A stretch of DNA of 64,000 bases from an uncultured Mucilaginibacter sp. Lineage in GTDB: Bacteria; Bacteroidota; Bacteroidia; Sphingobacteriales; Sphingobacteriaceae. Positions 54,335 to 63,774 of this stretch are shown here, piece after piece (position 1 is the first letter of the stretch; each line of letters opens with the position of its first letter). The position numbers were made by a program, and so were the translations under genes. The stretch covers positions 62,001 through 126,000 of the forward strand of contig CAITEP010000020.1 in the NCBI GenBank assembly GCA_903891475.1, written 5' to 3'. Under the pieces are notes generated by a model. It was not told the origin of the DNA and did no database searches. It saw only the letters and a list, made by a program, of their open reading frames with translations.

Positions 54335-55289
54335 GAAAATTACCGACCATATAAGCAACGCCAAAGGAAAAACACTGTTTTCTTTTGAATTGATACCGCC
54401 TATTAAGGGGCAGAGCATACAAGGAATTTATGACGCGATCGACCCTTTGATGGAGTTTAAGCCGCCTTTTATTGATGTTACCTCCTTGCGTGAGGATTAT
54501 ATTTATAAAAAGCATGAGAATGGTTTGTTGGAGAAATTGAGCTACCGCAAGCGTCCGGGAACTATTGCTATTTGCGCGGCTATCATGAATAAATACAAGG
54601 TAGATACCGTGCCGCATTTGTTGTGTGGTGGTTTTACTAAAGATGAAACCGAAAATGGCTTAATTGATTTGCAATTTTTAGGGATTGAGAATATATTGGT
54701 TTTGCGTGGCGATGCCCGTAAAGGCGATAGCTCTTTCGTGCCCACCCCTAACGGACATGCCTATGCAACCGACCTGTTGCAGCAGGTGGTAAATATGAAC
54801 AATGGCATTTACCTGCACGAGAATAGCGAAGAAAACCTCAAAACAAACTTTTGCATAGGTGTTGCCGGTTATCCAGAAAAGCATTTTGAGGCACCAAACC
54901 TAAAAACCGATTTTAAATACTTAAAGCAAAAAATTGATATGGGCGCCAATTTTATTGTTACCCAAATGTTTTTTGACAACCAAAAGTATTTTGAATTTGT
55001 AAATACTTGCCGCGAAAATGGCATAAATGTACCAATTATTCCGGGCTTAAAGCCGATTAGTACTACCAAGCAATTGGTAGGGTTATCCAAAACTTTCCAT
55101 ATTGATATGCCCGAAGATTTATGCGATTTGGTAAATAGTTGTAAATCCGAAAAAGATGTGAAAGAAGCCGGTATTGAATGGATGATCAACCAATGTAAAG
55201 AATTAGTAAAGTTTGGCGTACCGGTACTGCATTTTTATACCATGGGTAACCCCGGGCCAACTAAAAAAATCGCGGAGGCAATATTTTAA
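54333..55289 (+). CDS. metF: methylenetetrahydrofolate reductase
   Basis: 318 residues from ATG 54333. The in-frame TTG at 54288 would translate the repeat array and is rejected. Reduces 5,10-methylene-THF to 5-methyl-THF with FAD, providing the methyl donor for MetH. The barrel has FSFELIPPIKG (catalytic Glu), VTSLREDY, NILVLRGD and ANFIVTQMFFDN. C-terminal GIPVLHFYTMG-like sequence (VPVLHFYTMGNPG) matches the family. metH and metF belong to one pathway and would adjoin but for the inserted four-helix element. No second riboswitch is visible before metF. Confidence 0.95.
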   Translation: MKITDHISNAKGKTLFSFELIPPIKGQSIQGIYDAIDPLMEFKPPFIDVTSLREDYIYKKHENGLLEKLSYRKRPGTIAICAAIMNKYKVDTVPHLLCGGFTKDETENGLIDLQFLGIENILVLRGDARKGDSSFVPTPNGHAYATDLLQQVVNMNNGIYLHENSEENLKTNFCIGVAGYPEKHFEAPNLKTDFKYLKQKIDMGANFIVTQMFFDNQKYFEFVNTCRENGINVPIIPGLKPISTTKQLVGLSKTFHIDMPEDLCDLVNSCKSEKDVKEAGIEWMINQCKELVKFGVPVLHFYTMGNPGPTKKIAEAIF

Positions 55290-55316
55290 TAACTGTATTC
55301 TTTAAAATGAAATAAG

Positions 55317-55347
55317 TAGGGGCGGCATTTTTCAAATACCGCCCCTA
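55317..55347 (+). terminator. hairpin terminator after metF
   Basis: A perfect 9-bp stem TAGGGGCGG (55317-55325) and CCGCCCCTA (55339-55347), followed by a short T-rich tract. Confidence 0.8.
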
Positions 55348-55573
55348 TTGTTATTTAAAAGGTGATTTGGATCATATTTCAGGGTGTTTATCATCACCAT
55401 GTTGTCATCTTTAAGAACATAAATTCGCTTATAAATAAAAGAGGGATTTTTGGTTTTATCTTTGTTGAATTAAAAGTACTTAGATAATTAAAAATAGGAG
55501 AAATATTAAAACATCATCCTAAAAATGAAACCCTTACAAATTAAAATTTGACAGGTAACTATAAATGAACTAA

Positions 55574-56779
55574 ATGATTACTACACACCCCACTGATATT
55601 TCGAGTTTTTTTATAGTAGGCATTAATTACAAAAAATCGGACGCTGCCACGCGCGGGCAGTTTGCCATCAATAGCCAGCAATATGAAAATATTTTGGCAT
55701 TGGCACCTACTTACTACGTAAGTTCCTTGTTTATTCTTTCTACTTGCAACCGTACCGAAATTTATGGTTTTGCAGAAAATGCCGACCAGTTGATAGATTT
55801 ACTATGTACACAAACGCAAGGCGATCGTCAATTATTCAGTTCAATGGCCTATATAAAAAATGGAGACACGGCGGTTGATCATTTGTTCAATGTTGGTGCA
55901 GGTTTGGATTCACAGATTTTGGGCGATTATGAAATAATCGGTCAGCTAAAACAAGCTTTCAAATTCGCTAAGGATAGAGGTGACATTAATTGCTTTATGG
56001 AGCGCTTGTTTAACAATGTGTTGCAATCATCCAAAGTAATAAAAAATGAAACCGCCATTAGTGGTGGCACCGTTTCTGTTTCGTTCGCGGCAATACAATA
56101 TATCAAGGAAAATGTTACCGCTGCCGAAGGCAAAAAGATTTTACTGTTAGGTACTGGTAAAATTGGCCGCAATACCTGCAAAAACCTGGTTGATTATTTG
56201 GGGGTAAACAACCTAACCATCATAAACCGCAGCGATGAAAAGGCAGCAGCCCTTGCAGCCGAGTTAAATTTAAAATATGCTCCAATTACCGAGCTTGACC
56301 ATTATATTCAAACTTCGGATATTATTTTGGTGGCTACCAATGCCACTAGTCCGTTGATTTTGGCTGATAGGCTTCAGAACTTGGGCAATAAACTTATCAT
56401 CGACCTTTCCATACCAAATAATGTAGAGCCAGCCGCGGCCACCTTGCCAAATATTACCTTAGTAAATGTGGATCAATTATCGGTTATAAAAGACCAGACG
56501 CTTCAAAACCGTGAATCGGAAGCACCAAAGGCAAGGGAAATTATACAACTACACTTGGCATTATTCAAGGAATGGTATCAGATGCGTAAAACCGCGCCAA
56601 CTTTAAATGCCATCAAATCAAAACTGACCGAAATACATACCCGCCAAAGTGCTTGCCCGGTGATGAATGCTGCCGATAAGATACAGCGTGTGGTAAATAA
56701 TGTGGCAGGTAAAATGCGTAAACAAAACGAATGTGGCTGCCAATATATAGAGGCAATCAATGAGTTTTTAGCCACCTGA
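55574..56779 (+). CDS. hemA: glutamyl-tRNA reductase
   Basis: 401 residues. Reduces glutamyl-tRNA to glutamate-1-semialdehyde with NADPH, the first committed step of tetrapyrrole synthesis. The N-terminal catalytic domain has the nucleophile Cys58 in LSTCNRTEIYG and AGLDSQILGDYEIIGQLK. The NADPH domain has ILLLGTGKIGRNTCKNL. The C-terminal dimerisation helices follow. It may supply porphyrin or corrin precursors for the B12 and heme enzymes in this window, but it has its own 280-bp upstream region and is not in an operon with metF. Confidence 0.95.
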   Translation: MITTHPTDISSFFIVGINYKKSDAATRGQFAINSQQYENILALAPTYYVSSLFILSTCNRTEIYGFAENADQLIDLLCTQTQGDRQLFSSMAYIKNGDTAVDHLFNVGAGLDSQILGDYEIIGQLKQAFKFAKDRGDINCFMERLFNNVLQSSKVIKNETAISGGTVSVSFAAIQYIKENVTAAEGKKILLLGTGKIGRNTCKNLVDYLGVNNLTIINRSDEKAAALAAELNLKYAPITELDHYIQTSDIILVATNATSPLILADRLQNLGNKLIIDLSIPNNVEPAAATLPNITLVNVDQLSVIKDQTLQNRESEAPKAREIIQLHLALFKEWYQMRKTAPTLNAIKSKLTEIHTRQSACPVMNAADKIQRVVNNVAGKMRKQNECGCQYIEAINEFLAT

Positions 56780-56861
56780 GCCTGTTTTTTAACACATTGT
56801 TTAGTAATATTTTGTGTTTTATAAATAAGTTTCAGTAATATTGGTTTTATAAACCAATACC

Positions 56862-59297
56862 ATGAAGTTTTTTAAAGCTTTACTCTCATTAGCTATTACT
56901 TTATTATTTATTTGGGTTTTACGCTCAAAATTTGGTCCAGTTCCTCCATTAGGTGAGTTCCTAAATCCGGTGAGCGGTTTTTGGCAAAATGCCGAAAGCA
57001 AAAACAACTCAGCAGAAGAAACCTTGCACATTACAGGCTTGCAAGGCATCGTAACTGTAAAATACGATGAAAATCGAATCCCCCATGTTTTTGCCGAAAA
57101 TGATCACGACTTATATTTAACCCAAGGCTACCTCACCGCACGCGATCGCCTTTGGCAATTGGATATCCAAACCCGCAGTGCCTCTGGAAGGTTATCAGAA
57201 ATTGCCGGTTCTGCAGCCTTGGAGATTGACCGCTACCACAGGCGTATGGGCATGGTGTATGGAGCCGAAAATGGCTTAAAGGGAGTGATGAAAGACCCGC
57301 TTTCAAAATTGATGGTTACCGCTTATACCGAGGGGGTAAATAGCTATGTCCATCAGCTTTCACCTAAAGATTACCCTATTGAGTTTAAAATATTAAACTA
57401 CCAACCCGAAGAATGGAAGCCTATTAATTGTATTTTTCTGTTGAAGCTCATGTCTGAAACTTTGGCAAGCGGATCCGACCAGTTTGCGATGACCAATAAC
57501 TTGAAAAAATTTGGGCCCGATGTTGTAAACGACCTTTTCCCTGATTACCCTTTTCATGAGGACCCTATTATTCCAGTAGGTACCAAATGGGACTTTAAGC
57601 CATTGCCTCTTCCAAAGCCATCAGCAGGCTTTATAGCCCAAATGACCGAAAAAATAAAGGCCCGCGAAAGGGTTGAAGGCATTGGCAGTAATAATTGGGC
57701 AATTGGCGGAAGCAAAACAGCATCGGGCTACCCTATATTAGCCAACGATCCGCATTTGAATTTAACTTGGCCCTCTATTTGGTACCAAATGCAATTATCA
57801 TCGCCAACAGTAAATGTAAATGGCGTATCATTACCAGGCGCCCCAGGTATTATTATTGGTTATAACCAACACATAAGTTGGGGTGTTACCAATGTGGATG
57901 CCGATGTATTGGATTGGTATCAGGTTAAATTTAAAGACAGCTCAAAAAATGAGTATTGGTACAATGGGCAATGGGCCAAGGTAAGCAAGCGTGTGGAGCA
58001 AATAAACATATTAGGCAAACCACCTGTTATTGATACAGTATTGTATACGGTACATGGACCGGTAGTATATGAATCAGTAGCTAAGAAGCCGAAATCGAAA
58101 TATAACAATATTCCGGTTGGCAATGCCTTACGATGGATTGCGCATGATGAATCGAACGAGTTTCTGTGTTTTTATTTTTTGAACCGAGGTAAAAACTATG
58201 AGGATTACAGGAAGTCGCTTACCTATTTTGCAGCCCCGGCACAAAATTTCATATTCGCCAGCTCCGAAAAAGATATTGCCATAACACCTAACGGCAGAAT
58301 ACCGCTTAAGTTTAAAGACCAGGGCAAGTTTATTTTGGACGGAAGCGACCCTGCAAATGATTGGCATGGCTTTATACCGCCCGAACAAAATCCTACCGTA
58401 AAAAATCCGCCTCGCGGTTTCGTCAGTTCGGCCAACCAATCCTCAACCGACCAAACTTATCCATATTATATCAACTGGCGCTTTGAATTATATGATAGGG
58501 CAAAACGTATCAACACAAGGCTTGCTGCCATGAATAAGGCTACGGTTGATAGTATCCGCCTATTACAGACCGATAATTTTAGCACCCGCGCACAAGATAT
58601 TTTACCCACCATGCTAAAATATGTAAACACCGCCAAGTTAAACCCGGCACAATTGCAAGCTTTAGAGACCATTAAAAAGTGGGATTATCATTTTGACGCG
58701 AATTCATCGGGAGCTAGTATTTTTAGCCTTTGGTGGGAAAACTTTTATTACGGCGTTTGGGACGAGTTTAGCGATACGGAAGCCTATTTAAACTACCCAT
58801 CGTACGACCGTACCGAGAAACTGCTGTTAACCGAGCCCAATTCCAGATGGTTTGACAATGCAAGTACACCCGCAAAGGAAGGCCCAGGCGAAATTATAAC
58901 ACAATCATTTATTAAGAGTATTCAAACTTTAAGCACCCAACAAGGTGATCCTGGCGATAAATGGAACTGGGGTACCTTCAGGAAATTCTCCATCAACCAT
59001 TTGGCTAATATTCCGGGTTTTGGTTCAGGTAATTTCTCCTCTGGTGGAACTAGTGCGGTTATCAATGCGGTTGCCAATGGGCATGGACCATCATGGCGCA
59101 TGGTGGTGCAAATGGGCCCGGAGGTAAAGGGCTATGGCGTTTTTCCGGGTGGAGAATCGGGCAATCCCGGTAGCTTTTTTTATAATGATATGTTCAGTAC
59201 GTGGAAGGACGGTAAGCTAAACGAACTGCTGTTCCTGAAATCAGCCGATGAAAAATCAAGCCGTATTAAAACCACCTTAAAGCTCAGCAGTAAATAA
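56862..59297 (+). CDS. penicillin acylase family protein
   Basis: 811 residues of the Ntn-hydrolase family S45. The N-terminal segment is a membrane anchor or signal (about 5-22). The alpha chain contains VKYDENRIPHVFAENDHDLY and GYLTARDRLWQLD. Processing should occur before Ser276 in GIGSNNWAIGGSKT, the new N-terminal nucleophile of the beta chain, where ANDPHLNLTWPSIWYQM follows. These periplasmic enzymes hydrolyse amides such as beta-lactam side chains or acyl-homoserine lactones. The natural substrate is unknown. Confidence 0.92.
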   Translation: MKFFKALLSLAITLLFIWVLRSKFGPVPPLGEFLNPVSGFWQNAESKNNSAEETLHITGLQGIVTVKYDENRIPHVFAENDHDLYLTQGYLTARDRLWQLDIQTRSASGRLSEIAGSAALEIDRYHRRMGMVYGAENGLKGVMKDPLSKLMVTAYTEGVNSYVHQLSPKDYPIEFKILNYQPEEWKPINCIFLLKLMSETLASGSDQFAMTNNLKKFGPDVVNDLFPDYPFHEDPIIPVGTKWDFKPLPLPKPSAGFIAQMTEKIKARERVEGIGSNNWAIGGSKTASGYPILANDPHLNLTWPSIWYQMQLSSPTVNVNGVSLPGAPGIIIGYNQHISWGVTNVDADVLDWYQVKFKDSSKNEYWYNGQWAKVSKRVEQINILGKPPVIDTVLYTVHGPVVYESVAKKPKSKYNNIPVGNALRWIAHDESNEFLCFYFLNRGKNYEDYRKSLTYFAAPAQNFIFASSEKDIAITPNGRIPLKFKDQGKFILDGSDPANDWHGFIPPEQNPTVKNPPRGFVSSANQSSTDQTYPYYINWRFELYDRAKRINTRLAAMNKATVDSIRLLQTDNFSTRAQDILPTMLKYVNTAKLNPAQLQALETIKKWDYHFDANSSGASIFSLWWENFYYGVWDEFSDTEAYLNYPSYDRTEKLLLTEPNSRWFDNASTPAKEGPGEIITQSFIKSIQTLSTQQGDPGDKWNWGTFRKFSINHLANIPGFGSGNFSSGGTSAVINAVANGHGPSWRMVVQMGPEVKGYGVFPGGESGNPGSFFYNDMFSTWKDGKLNELLFLKSADEKSSRIKTTLKLSSK

Positions 59298-59335
59298 TAC
59301 ACAAAACCGATTGTTTAAAATTTAGAAAAGAAATT

Positions 59336-59671
59336 ATGTTATTTTTCATCATCCTTATATTAACCTACGCAAGTGGCTTTTTCCTGCCATGGTGGATGGC
59401 AGCCGTCATAGCTTTTTTAGCCGCCTTTTTAATCGGAAAAACCTCCAAGCAAAGCTTTTGGTCGGGTTTTGGGTCGGTGTTTATAGTTTGGATAGTGTTG
59501 GCACTTATAAAAAGCATTCCTAATAACCAGATACTGGTAAAACGGGTAGCTGGCATGTTTCAGTTACCAAATTGGCTACTTATTTTGCTCCTTACAGCAA
59601 TTATAGGCGGCTTGGTTGGCGGGCTATCGGCATGGTCGGGTATGTTGATGAAGAAGGCTGTGAAGGGGTAA
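59336..59671 (+). CDS. small hypothetical membrane protein
   Basis: 111 residues with four hydrophobic segments (about 1-20, 21-34, 43-59, 74-98) and a basic C-terminus (MLMKKAVKG). No family motif is recognised. It starts 38 nt after the penicillin acylase gene and may share its transcript. Confidence 0.7.
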   Translation: MLFFIILILTYASGFFLPWWMAAVIAFLAAFLIGKTSKQSFWSGFGSVFIVWIVLALIKSIPNNQILVKRVAGMFQLPNWLLILLLTAIIGGLVGGLSAWSGMLMKKAVKG

Positions 59672-59756
59672 GGGATATTTGGACTTCTATATGATGAGCA
59701 GGTATCTAAACAGTGCAGACCAAAGCAGTTTAAGATGAAAGGAACGTAGTGGGATT

Positions 59757-60428
59757 TTATAAGTCTATTAAATTCCTATGGTTATTTGTGAATTTTTGGA
59801 TAGGGTAAATCTTGGCTTCATAATCAATACTTTGATTTATATCATTAATGAGTGAAATAGAAACTATACCATTAGTTCTACTTACAACAATGTTGAATGT
59901 GGGGTTATTTCCGAAAAAATAGTAATCTTTTATTTTTTTGAGATAAGTAAATCCTGTGATTGAATAGCTATAAAATATATCATTATTGACCATTTCTTTT
60001 TTCAAAAAACAAACTGAATCACCATAAATCTTTTCAGAATCCAATTTGAAAAATAATTTCCAAGATTTTGGTTTATTTAAAGTAAAATCAAATAGTTTAT
60101 ATGCCTTAATATTATTTTTTTCAAAATTATAGTTAACAGGCAAAATAGTAATAGAATCTCCATCATTTTTTAGATAACCTTCTAAATAAAAATAAGAATG
60201 AATATCATCGTTCAGTTTCCAATAATTATCATTCATTATAATCGTTGGGGTTGCATTTATTCCAAAAGACTTAATAAAATACCTGTCCTCTGAAATTTTC
60301 ATATCTATTTTTTTATCCTTTAGGTTTAGAAAGAAAATATCATTTTTGCCAGAATCACAACCCTGATAAAAAATGAAAGTCGATATTGAAACTAGAAATG
60401 CATAAAAGTAAATAAGTATTTTTTTCAT
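59757..60428 (-). CDS. hypothetical lipoprotein
   Basis: 223 residues with a signal peptide ending YQGC (Cys24), a probable lipidation site. The rest is rich in Lys, Asn, Tyr and beta-strand-like stretches. No domain is recognised. The gene is more AT-rich than its neighbours and stands alone, which may indicate recent arrival. Confidence 0.7.
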   Translation of the reverse strand: MKKILIYFYAFLVSISTFIFYQGCDSGKNDIFFLNLKDKKIDMKISEDRYFIKSFGINATPTIIMNDNYWKLNDDIHSYFYLEGYLKNDGDSITILPVNYNFEKNNIKAYKLFDFTLNKPKSWKLFFKLDSEKIYGDSVCFLKKEMVNNDIFYSYSITGFTYLKKIKDYYFFGNNPTFNIVVSRTNGIVSISLINDINQSIDYEAKIYPIQKFTNNHRNLIDL

Positions 60429-60523
60429 TTTTATCTTTTGGTTGGCTTTTCCAGATTAGTATCTGAAATTAATATTCATGTACAATTTTATTCTTTTAAC
60501 CGCTAATGCTAATTATTTCCGAC

Positions 60524-61144
60524 CTATGCCAATTCAATAATCCTCCCTTTATAATTCTCCAGCGTCTTTGTTTTATCCTCCTCGGTATGCCTTTTTGCAC
60601 CATACACCAAAAAGGGTTCCAAGGTTTGTAGGCCGCATAGCCCAAAAATGCCTATAAATAAATGCTTAAAAATATCTTTAATGGTGCCGCGCTTTTCTTC
60701 GGTCCAGGCAAAATCAGGTGCTCCGGTAGTCATGCAAACCAATACTTTTTTTCCGGCTAAAGCCTGATGCCCGCCATAGGCCCAACCCATCGAGAAAACC
60801 CTATCAAAATAGCCCTTCAACACACCAGGCATACTATACCACCAAAGCGGGAATTGAAAAATAATAAGGTCGGCTTCTGTTAATAATTGTTGTTCCCGTT
60901 GTATATCAGCTGTAAAAGTTTGTTTTTGTATAGCTATTTGTTGCTCGGTTTGCAAGTCGAAAAATTGGGGGTTATGCAGAATAGTAAAATCGCCCTCATC
61001 GGCCGAGGCTTTAAATTTCATCTGGAATAAGTCGCTTACAGAAACCGTCCACCCATTTGCTTCCAGCGTTTCAATAGCCGTATCTCTTAATTTTCCGTTG
61101 TACGATTGCAGGTTTGGATGCGCGAATACCAGATGTGCCTTCAT
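60524..61144 (-). CDS. NAD(P)H-dependent flavodoxin-fold oxidoreductase
   Basis: 206 residues, cytoplasmic. Flavodoxin-like fold of the KefF/NQO1 family: LVFAHPNLQSYNGKL (phosphate loop), LIFQFPLWWYSMPGVLKGYFD (split: substrate and FMN region) and CMTTGAPDFAW. It reduces quinones or similar electrophiles with NAD(P)H and FMN. It is on the same strand as the photolyase gene upstream, 84 nt away. No potassium-efflux gene is near. Confidence 0.87.
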   Translation of the reverse strand: MKAHLVFAHPNLQSYNGKLRDTAIETLEANGWTVSVSDLFQMKFKASADEGDFTILHNPQFFDLQTEQQIAIQKQTFTADIQREQQLLTEADLIIFQFPLWWYSMPGVLKGYFDRVFSMGWAYGGHQALAGKKVLVCMTTGAPDFAWTEEKRGTIKDIFKHLFIGIFGLCGLQTLEPFLVYGAKRHTEEDKTKTLENYKGRIIELA

Positions 61145-61228
61145 TTTTTATGCTTAAAATTCTATCAAGGCAAATATATTTGAAGCCTTGGCGGTTTCCA
61201 ATAATATCTAGAATAAAATTTGGAATGC

Positions 61229-62722
61229 TTAATTACTATCAAGCGAAGCCAAGAATTTTTCAGCTTCGTTTAGATGTAATTGTTGCTTTTGCATAGGCAT
61301 CTTATCAAAAGTGCTTATCAACATTCCAAGCCTAGGGTTGGAAGCTAGCACATCACGGTGTTTACTCATAAAACGCCAAAATAAACCGTCCCAAGTAGCT
61401 TGCCAATCGCCTTTGGGGTAATCGCTCATTTTCATCAGGTAATTGCTTCCACTAATGTATGGCTTGGTAACCATCATACCGCCATCGGCAAATTGCGACA
61501 TCCCATACACATTGGGCACCATCACCCAATCGTAAGCGTCAATAAACAATTCCATAAACCAACGGTAAACCTCATTTGGGTCAAATTCGCAAAGGAGCAT
61601 AAAGTTACCTAGCACCATCAAGCGTTCAATATGGTGGCAATAACCATCACGAATAACTTTGGTAATGGTAATATCAATAGGTAATATACCTGTTTTGCCC
61701 GTCCAAAAACTTTTGGGGATGCGCCGTTTAAATAGCCAAAAGTTAAAGGTGCGTTGCTTTGCTCCCTCAAGTTCGTACACCAAACGCATAAACTCGCGCC
61801 AACCTATAATCTGCCTAATAAATCCTTCAATTGAATTCAAGGGCACACCTGTTTGCTTACCCACTTCAATAGCTTGCTGAACGATTTGTTCGGGACTTAA
61901 CAGCCCTACATTAAGCATAGGCGTTAGGCAGGAATGAAACAACACTACCTGATTGGCTACAATGGCATCTTCATAAATGCCAAACTGATGGAATCGTAGG
62001 TGTAAAAACTCGTTAAGCCATGAAGCGGCATCTTGAAAAGTTACGCCAAATAAGCATTCACCTTGGGTTTGTCCGTAATTATCCAGAAAATGCTTATCAA
62101 CATATTCACGTGCCTCCTGCAAAAAATGATTATCAGGGGGTAAATTATATGTTGGAAGCAGCTCGTTTTTAGGGAATTTCTTACGATTGTCGGAGTCGAA
62201 TGTCCACTGACCACCTTCAGGCTTGCCATCTTTATCCATCAATAGGTTCAGGCGTTTTCGTTCCCCAACATAAAAGTTTGTTTGAAAATATTTACCCCTT
62301 TTATCAACAATTTCCCCTACATTTTCGGAAATATTCAAAAAATTCGGACTAGCAAGTACATGAAGTTGAACACCATTCTTGTTGCAAGCATTTGTCATTC
62401 TTTGACGTAACCAATCATCAGCCACATCAGCAATATAAATATGCTGAATACCTTGGGTTGCCATACTAGCTGCTAATACCCGACAATCGTTTTCGGCAGT
62501 ATTCGTGTCAATGTACCTTACCTGATAACCATTTTCGCGAAGCCATGATTCGTAAAATTTCATGGTTGCCCTATGCAATACCAACTTTTTTTTATGGAAA
62601 TTGTATTGTTTAAAAAACAGCCACTCTTCCACCAAATAAACTACACGCCCTCGAAGTAAACCCGGGTGATTTTGAAACAGTTGATGCGGAAAAATTAGGG
62701 TAGCCGAATTTTGCACGAGCAA
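61229..62722 (-). CDS. cryptochrome/photolyase of the prokaryotic (6-4)/FeS-BCP family, lacking the usual cysteine cluster motif
   Basis: 497 residues starting at TTG 62722 or GTG 62716, as no ATG is available. The N-terminal Rossmann domain (TLIFPHQLFQNHPGL) and the C-terminal FAD domain (YCHHIERLMVLGNFMLL; DAYDWVMVPNVYGMSQFADG; TKPYISGSNYLMKMSDY) match the CryB/PhrB-type proteins that repair (6-4) photoproducts or sense blue light. In Fe-S members, cysteines follow MSDY. Here this part reads MSDYPKGDWQATWDGLFW, without them, so the 4Fe-4S cluster is probably absent. Repair activity is not proved. Confidence 0.87.
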   Translation of the reverse strand: MLVQNSATLIFPHQLFQNHPGLLRGRVVYLVEEWLFFKQYNFHKKKLVLHRATMKFYESWLRENGYQVRYIDTNTAENDCRVLAASMATQGIQHIYIADVADDWLRQRMTNACNKNGVQLHVLASPNFLNISENVGEIVDKRGKYFQTNFYVGERKRLNLLMDKDGKPEGGQWTFDSDNRKKFPKNELLPTYNLPPDNHFLQEAREYVDKHFLDNYGQTQGECLFGVTFQDAASWLNEFLHLRFHQFGIYEDAIVANQVVLFHSCLTPMLNVGLLSPEQIVQQAIEVGKQTGVPLNSIEGFIRQIIGWREFMRLVYELEGAKQRTFNFWLFKRRIPKSFWTGKTGILPIDITITKVIRDGYCHHIERLMVLGNFMLLCEFDPNEVYRWFMELFIDAYDWVMVPNVYGMSQFADGGMMVTKPYISGSNYLMKMSDYPKGDWQATWDGLFWRFMSKHRDVLASNPRLGMLISTFDKMPMQKQQLHLNEAEKFLASLDSN

Positions 62723-62855
62723 TTTATTTTATCCTGCTAAGTTAAATACAACGATTAACTATAAGAGGTAGTGAAAGGCATTTTTACGGCGAAAAGGACT
62801 CGAAATTTATTTTATTGCATTTTAACTACTTTAATGATTATCCAAAATAATACTG

Positions 62856-62886
62856 CCATGAAGGGTAAAATTATTATCCTTCATGG
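62856..62886. terminator. hairpin after the SYLF gene
   Basis: A perfect 9-bp stem CCATGAAGG (62856-62864) and CCTTCATGG (62878-62886), between two minus-strand genes. There is only a weak U-tract on the minus side. Confidence 0.6.
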
Positions 62887-62929
62887 AAGTAGCTAGCTTG
62901 AATTGATATTTTAAAGTAGATTTATAGTA

Positions 62930-63607
62930 CTAGAGCTTATTCAAATTCTCTTTCACATTTTTAATTGCATCAGATGAAGTTTGCGATGATTCGAACAATT
63001 GCTGCGAGGTGAAATTATCGCCATAAAAATTTGAGATGGCTTTTTTATCGATTGATAAACTGGCTCCTGCAATACTAATACCTGCAAACAATCCGCGACT
63101 GCGTGAGTAGGAATAAACTTCTGCTTCCATTTTATAATCGGTACTGGCAGTTGAGCTCCTGCCAACAGGACCAGCTGCTGCTGAAATATCGCCACCTATG
63201 GTAAAATCACCATTTTGAACCTTGGTAAGTACGCCTTTATGTTGAAATACCAACACCAAATCAACCGATTGTACGCCAATTTGAGCACCAACGCTTCCGC
63301 CCGTTAAGGTGATAAAAACGGGGTTGCTCCATTTCCCGTTTTCTAGCTTAACCATTGCAATACCACGTCCTCTTTTGGCTCCTACTATAAAACCTGCATT
63401 GAGCATTTTAGGGATGATGATGATACCCTCGCAATCAACTATCATTTGATGAGGGATAGATTCTTTCATTTTTCCAAAATCTTCTACCACGTTGGCAGCG
63501 TTTTCAATACGCTCACGCTCTTTGTCGCTATCTGCTGTTTTTGCAGATGTTAATATCACAAAGGAAGCAGCAAATAAGGCAATTGTTAAATATTTAATGT
63601 TTTTCAT
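62930..63607 (-). CDS. SYLF-domain (Ysc84) lipid-binding exported protein
   Basis: 225 residues with signal peptide (ending LTSAKT). The SYLF domain covers about 30-205: DCEGIIIIPKMLNAGFIVGA, NPVFITLTGGSVGAQIGVQS, DLVLVFQHKGVL and SRSRGLFAGISIAGASLSID. SYLF proteins bind phosphoinositides in eukaryotes and are of unknown role in bacteria, where they are often exported. It has its own upstream spacer and hairpin, so is monocistronic. Confidence 0.88.
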   Translation of the reverse strand: MKNIKYLTIALFAASFVILTSAKTADSDKERERIENAANVVEDFGKMKESIPHQMIVDCEGIIIIPKMLNAGFIVGAKRGRGIAMVKLENGKWSNPVFITLTGGSVGAQIGVQSVDLVLVFQHKGVLTKVQNGDFTIGGDISAAAGPVGRSSTASTDYKMEAEVYSYSRSRGLFAGISIAGASLSIDKKAISNFYGDNFTSQQLFESSQTSSDAIKNVKENLNKL

Positions 63608-63774
63608 AGGTTATGCTTTTAAAATCTAATGAATAATATAAACCCAAAAATAGGTGCTTTGTTTTAATATAAAAACCACTATATGTTAACCAATCGTTTT
63701 TATAATCAAAGCAAGTTTCGGGTTTTTATAAATATGTTTTAACGCCAGTTTTGTATTAAATAATATAAAACAAC

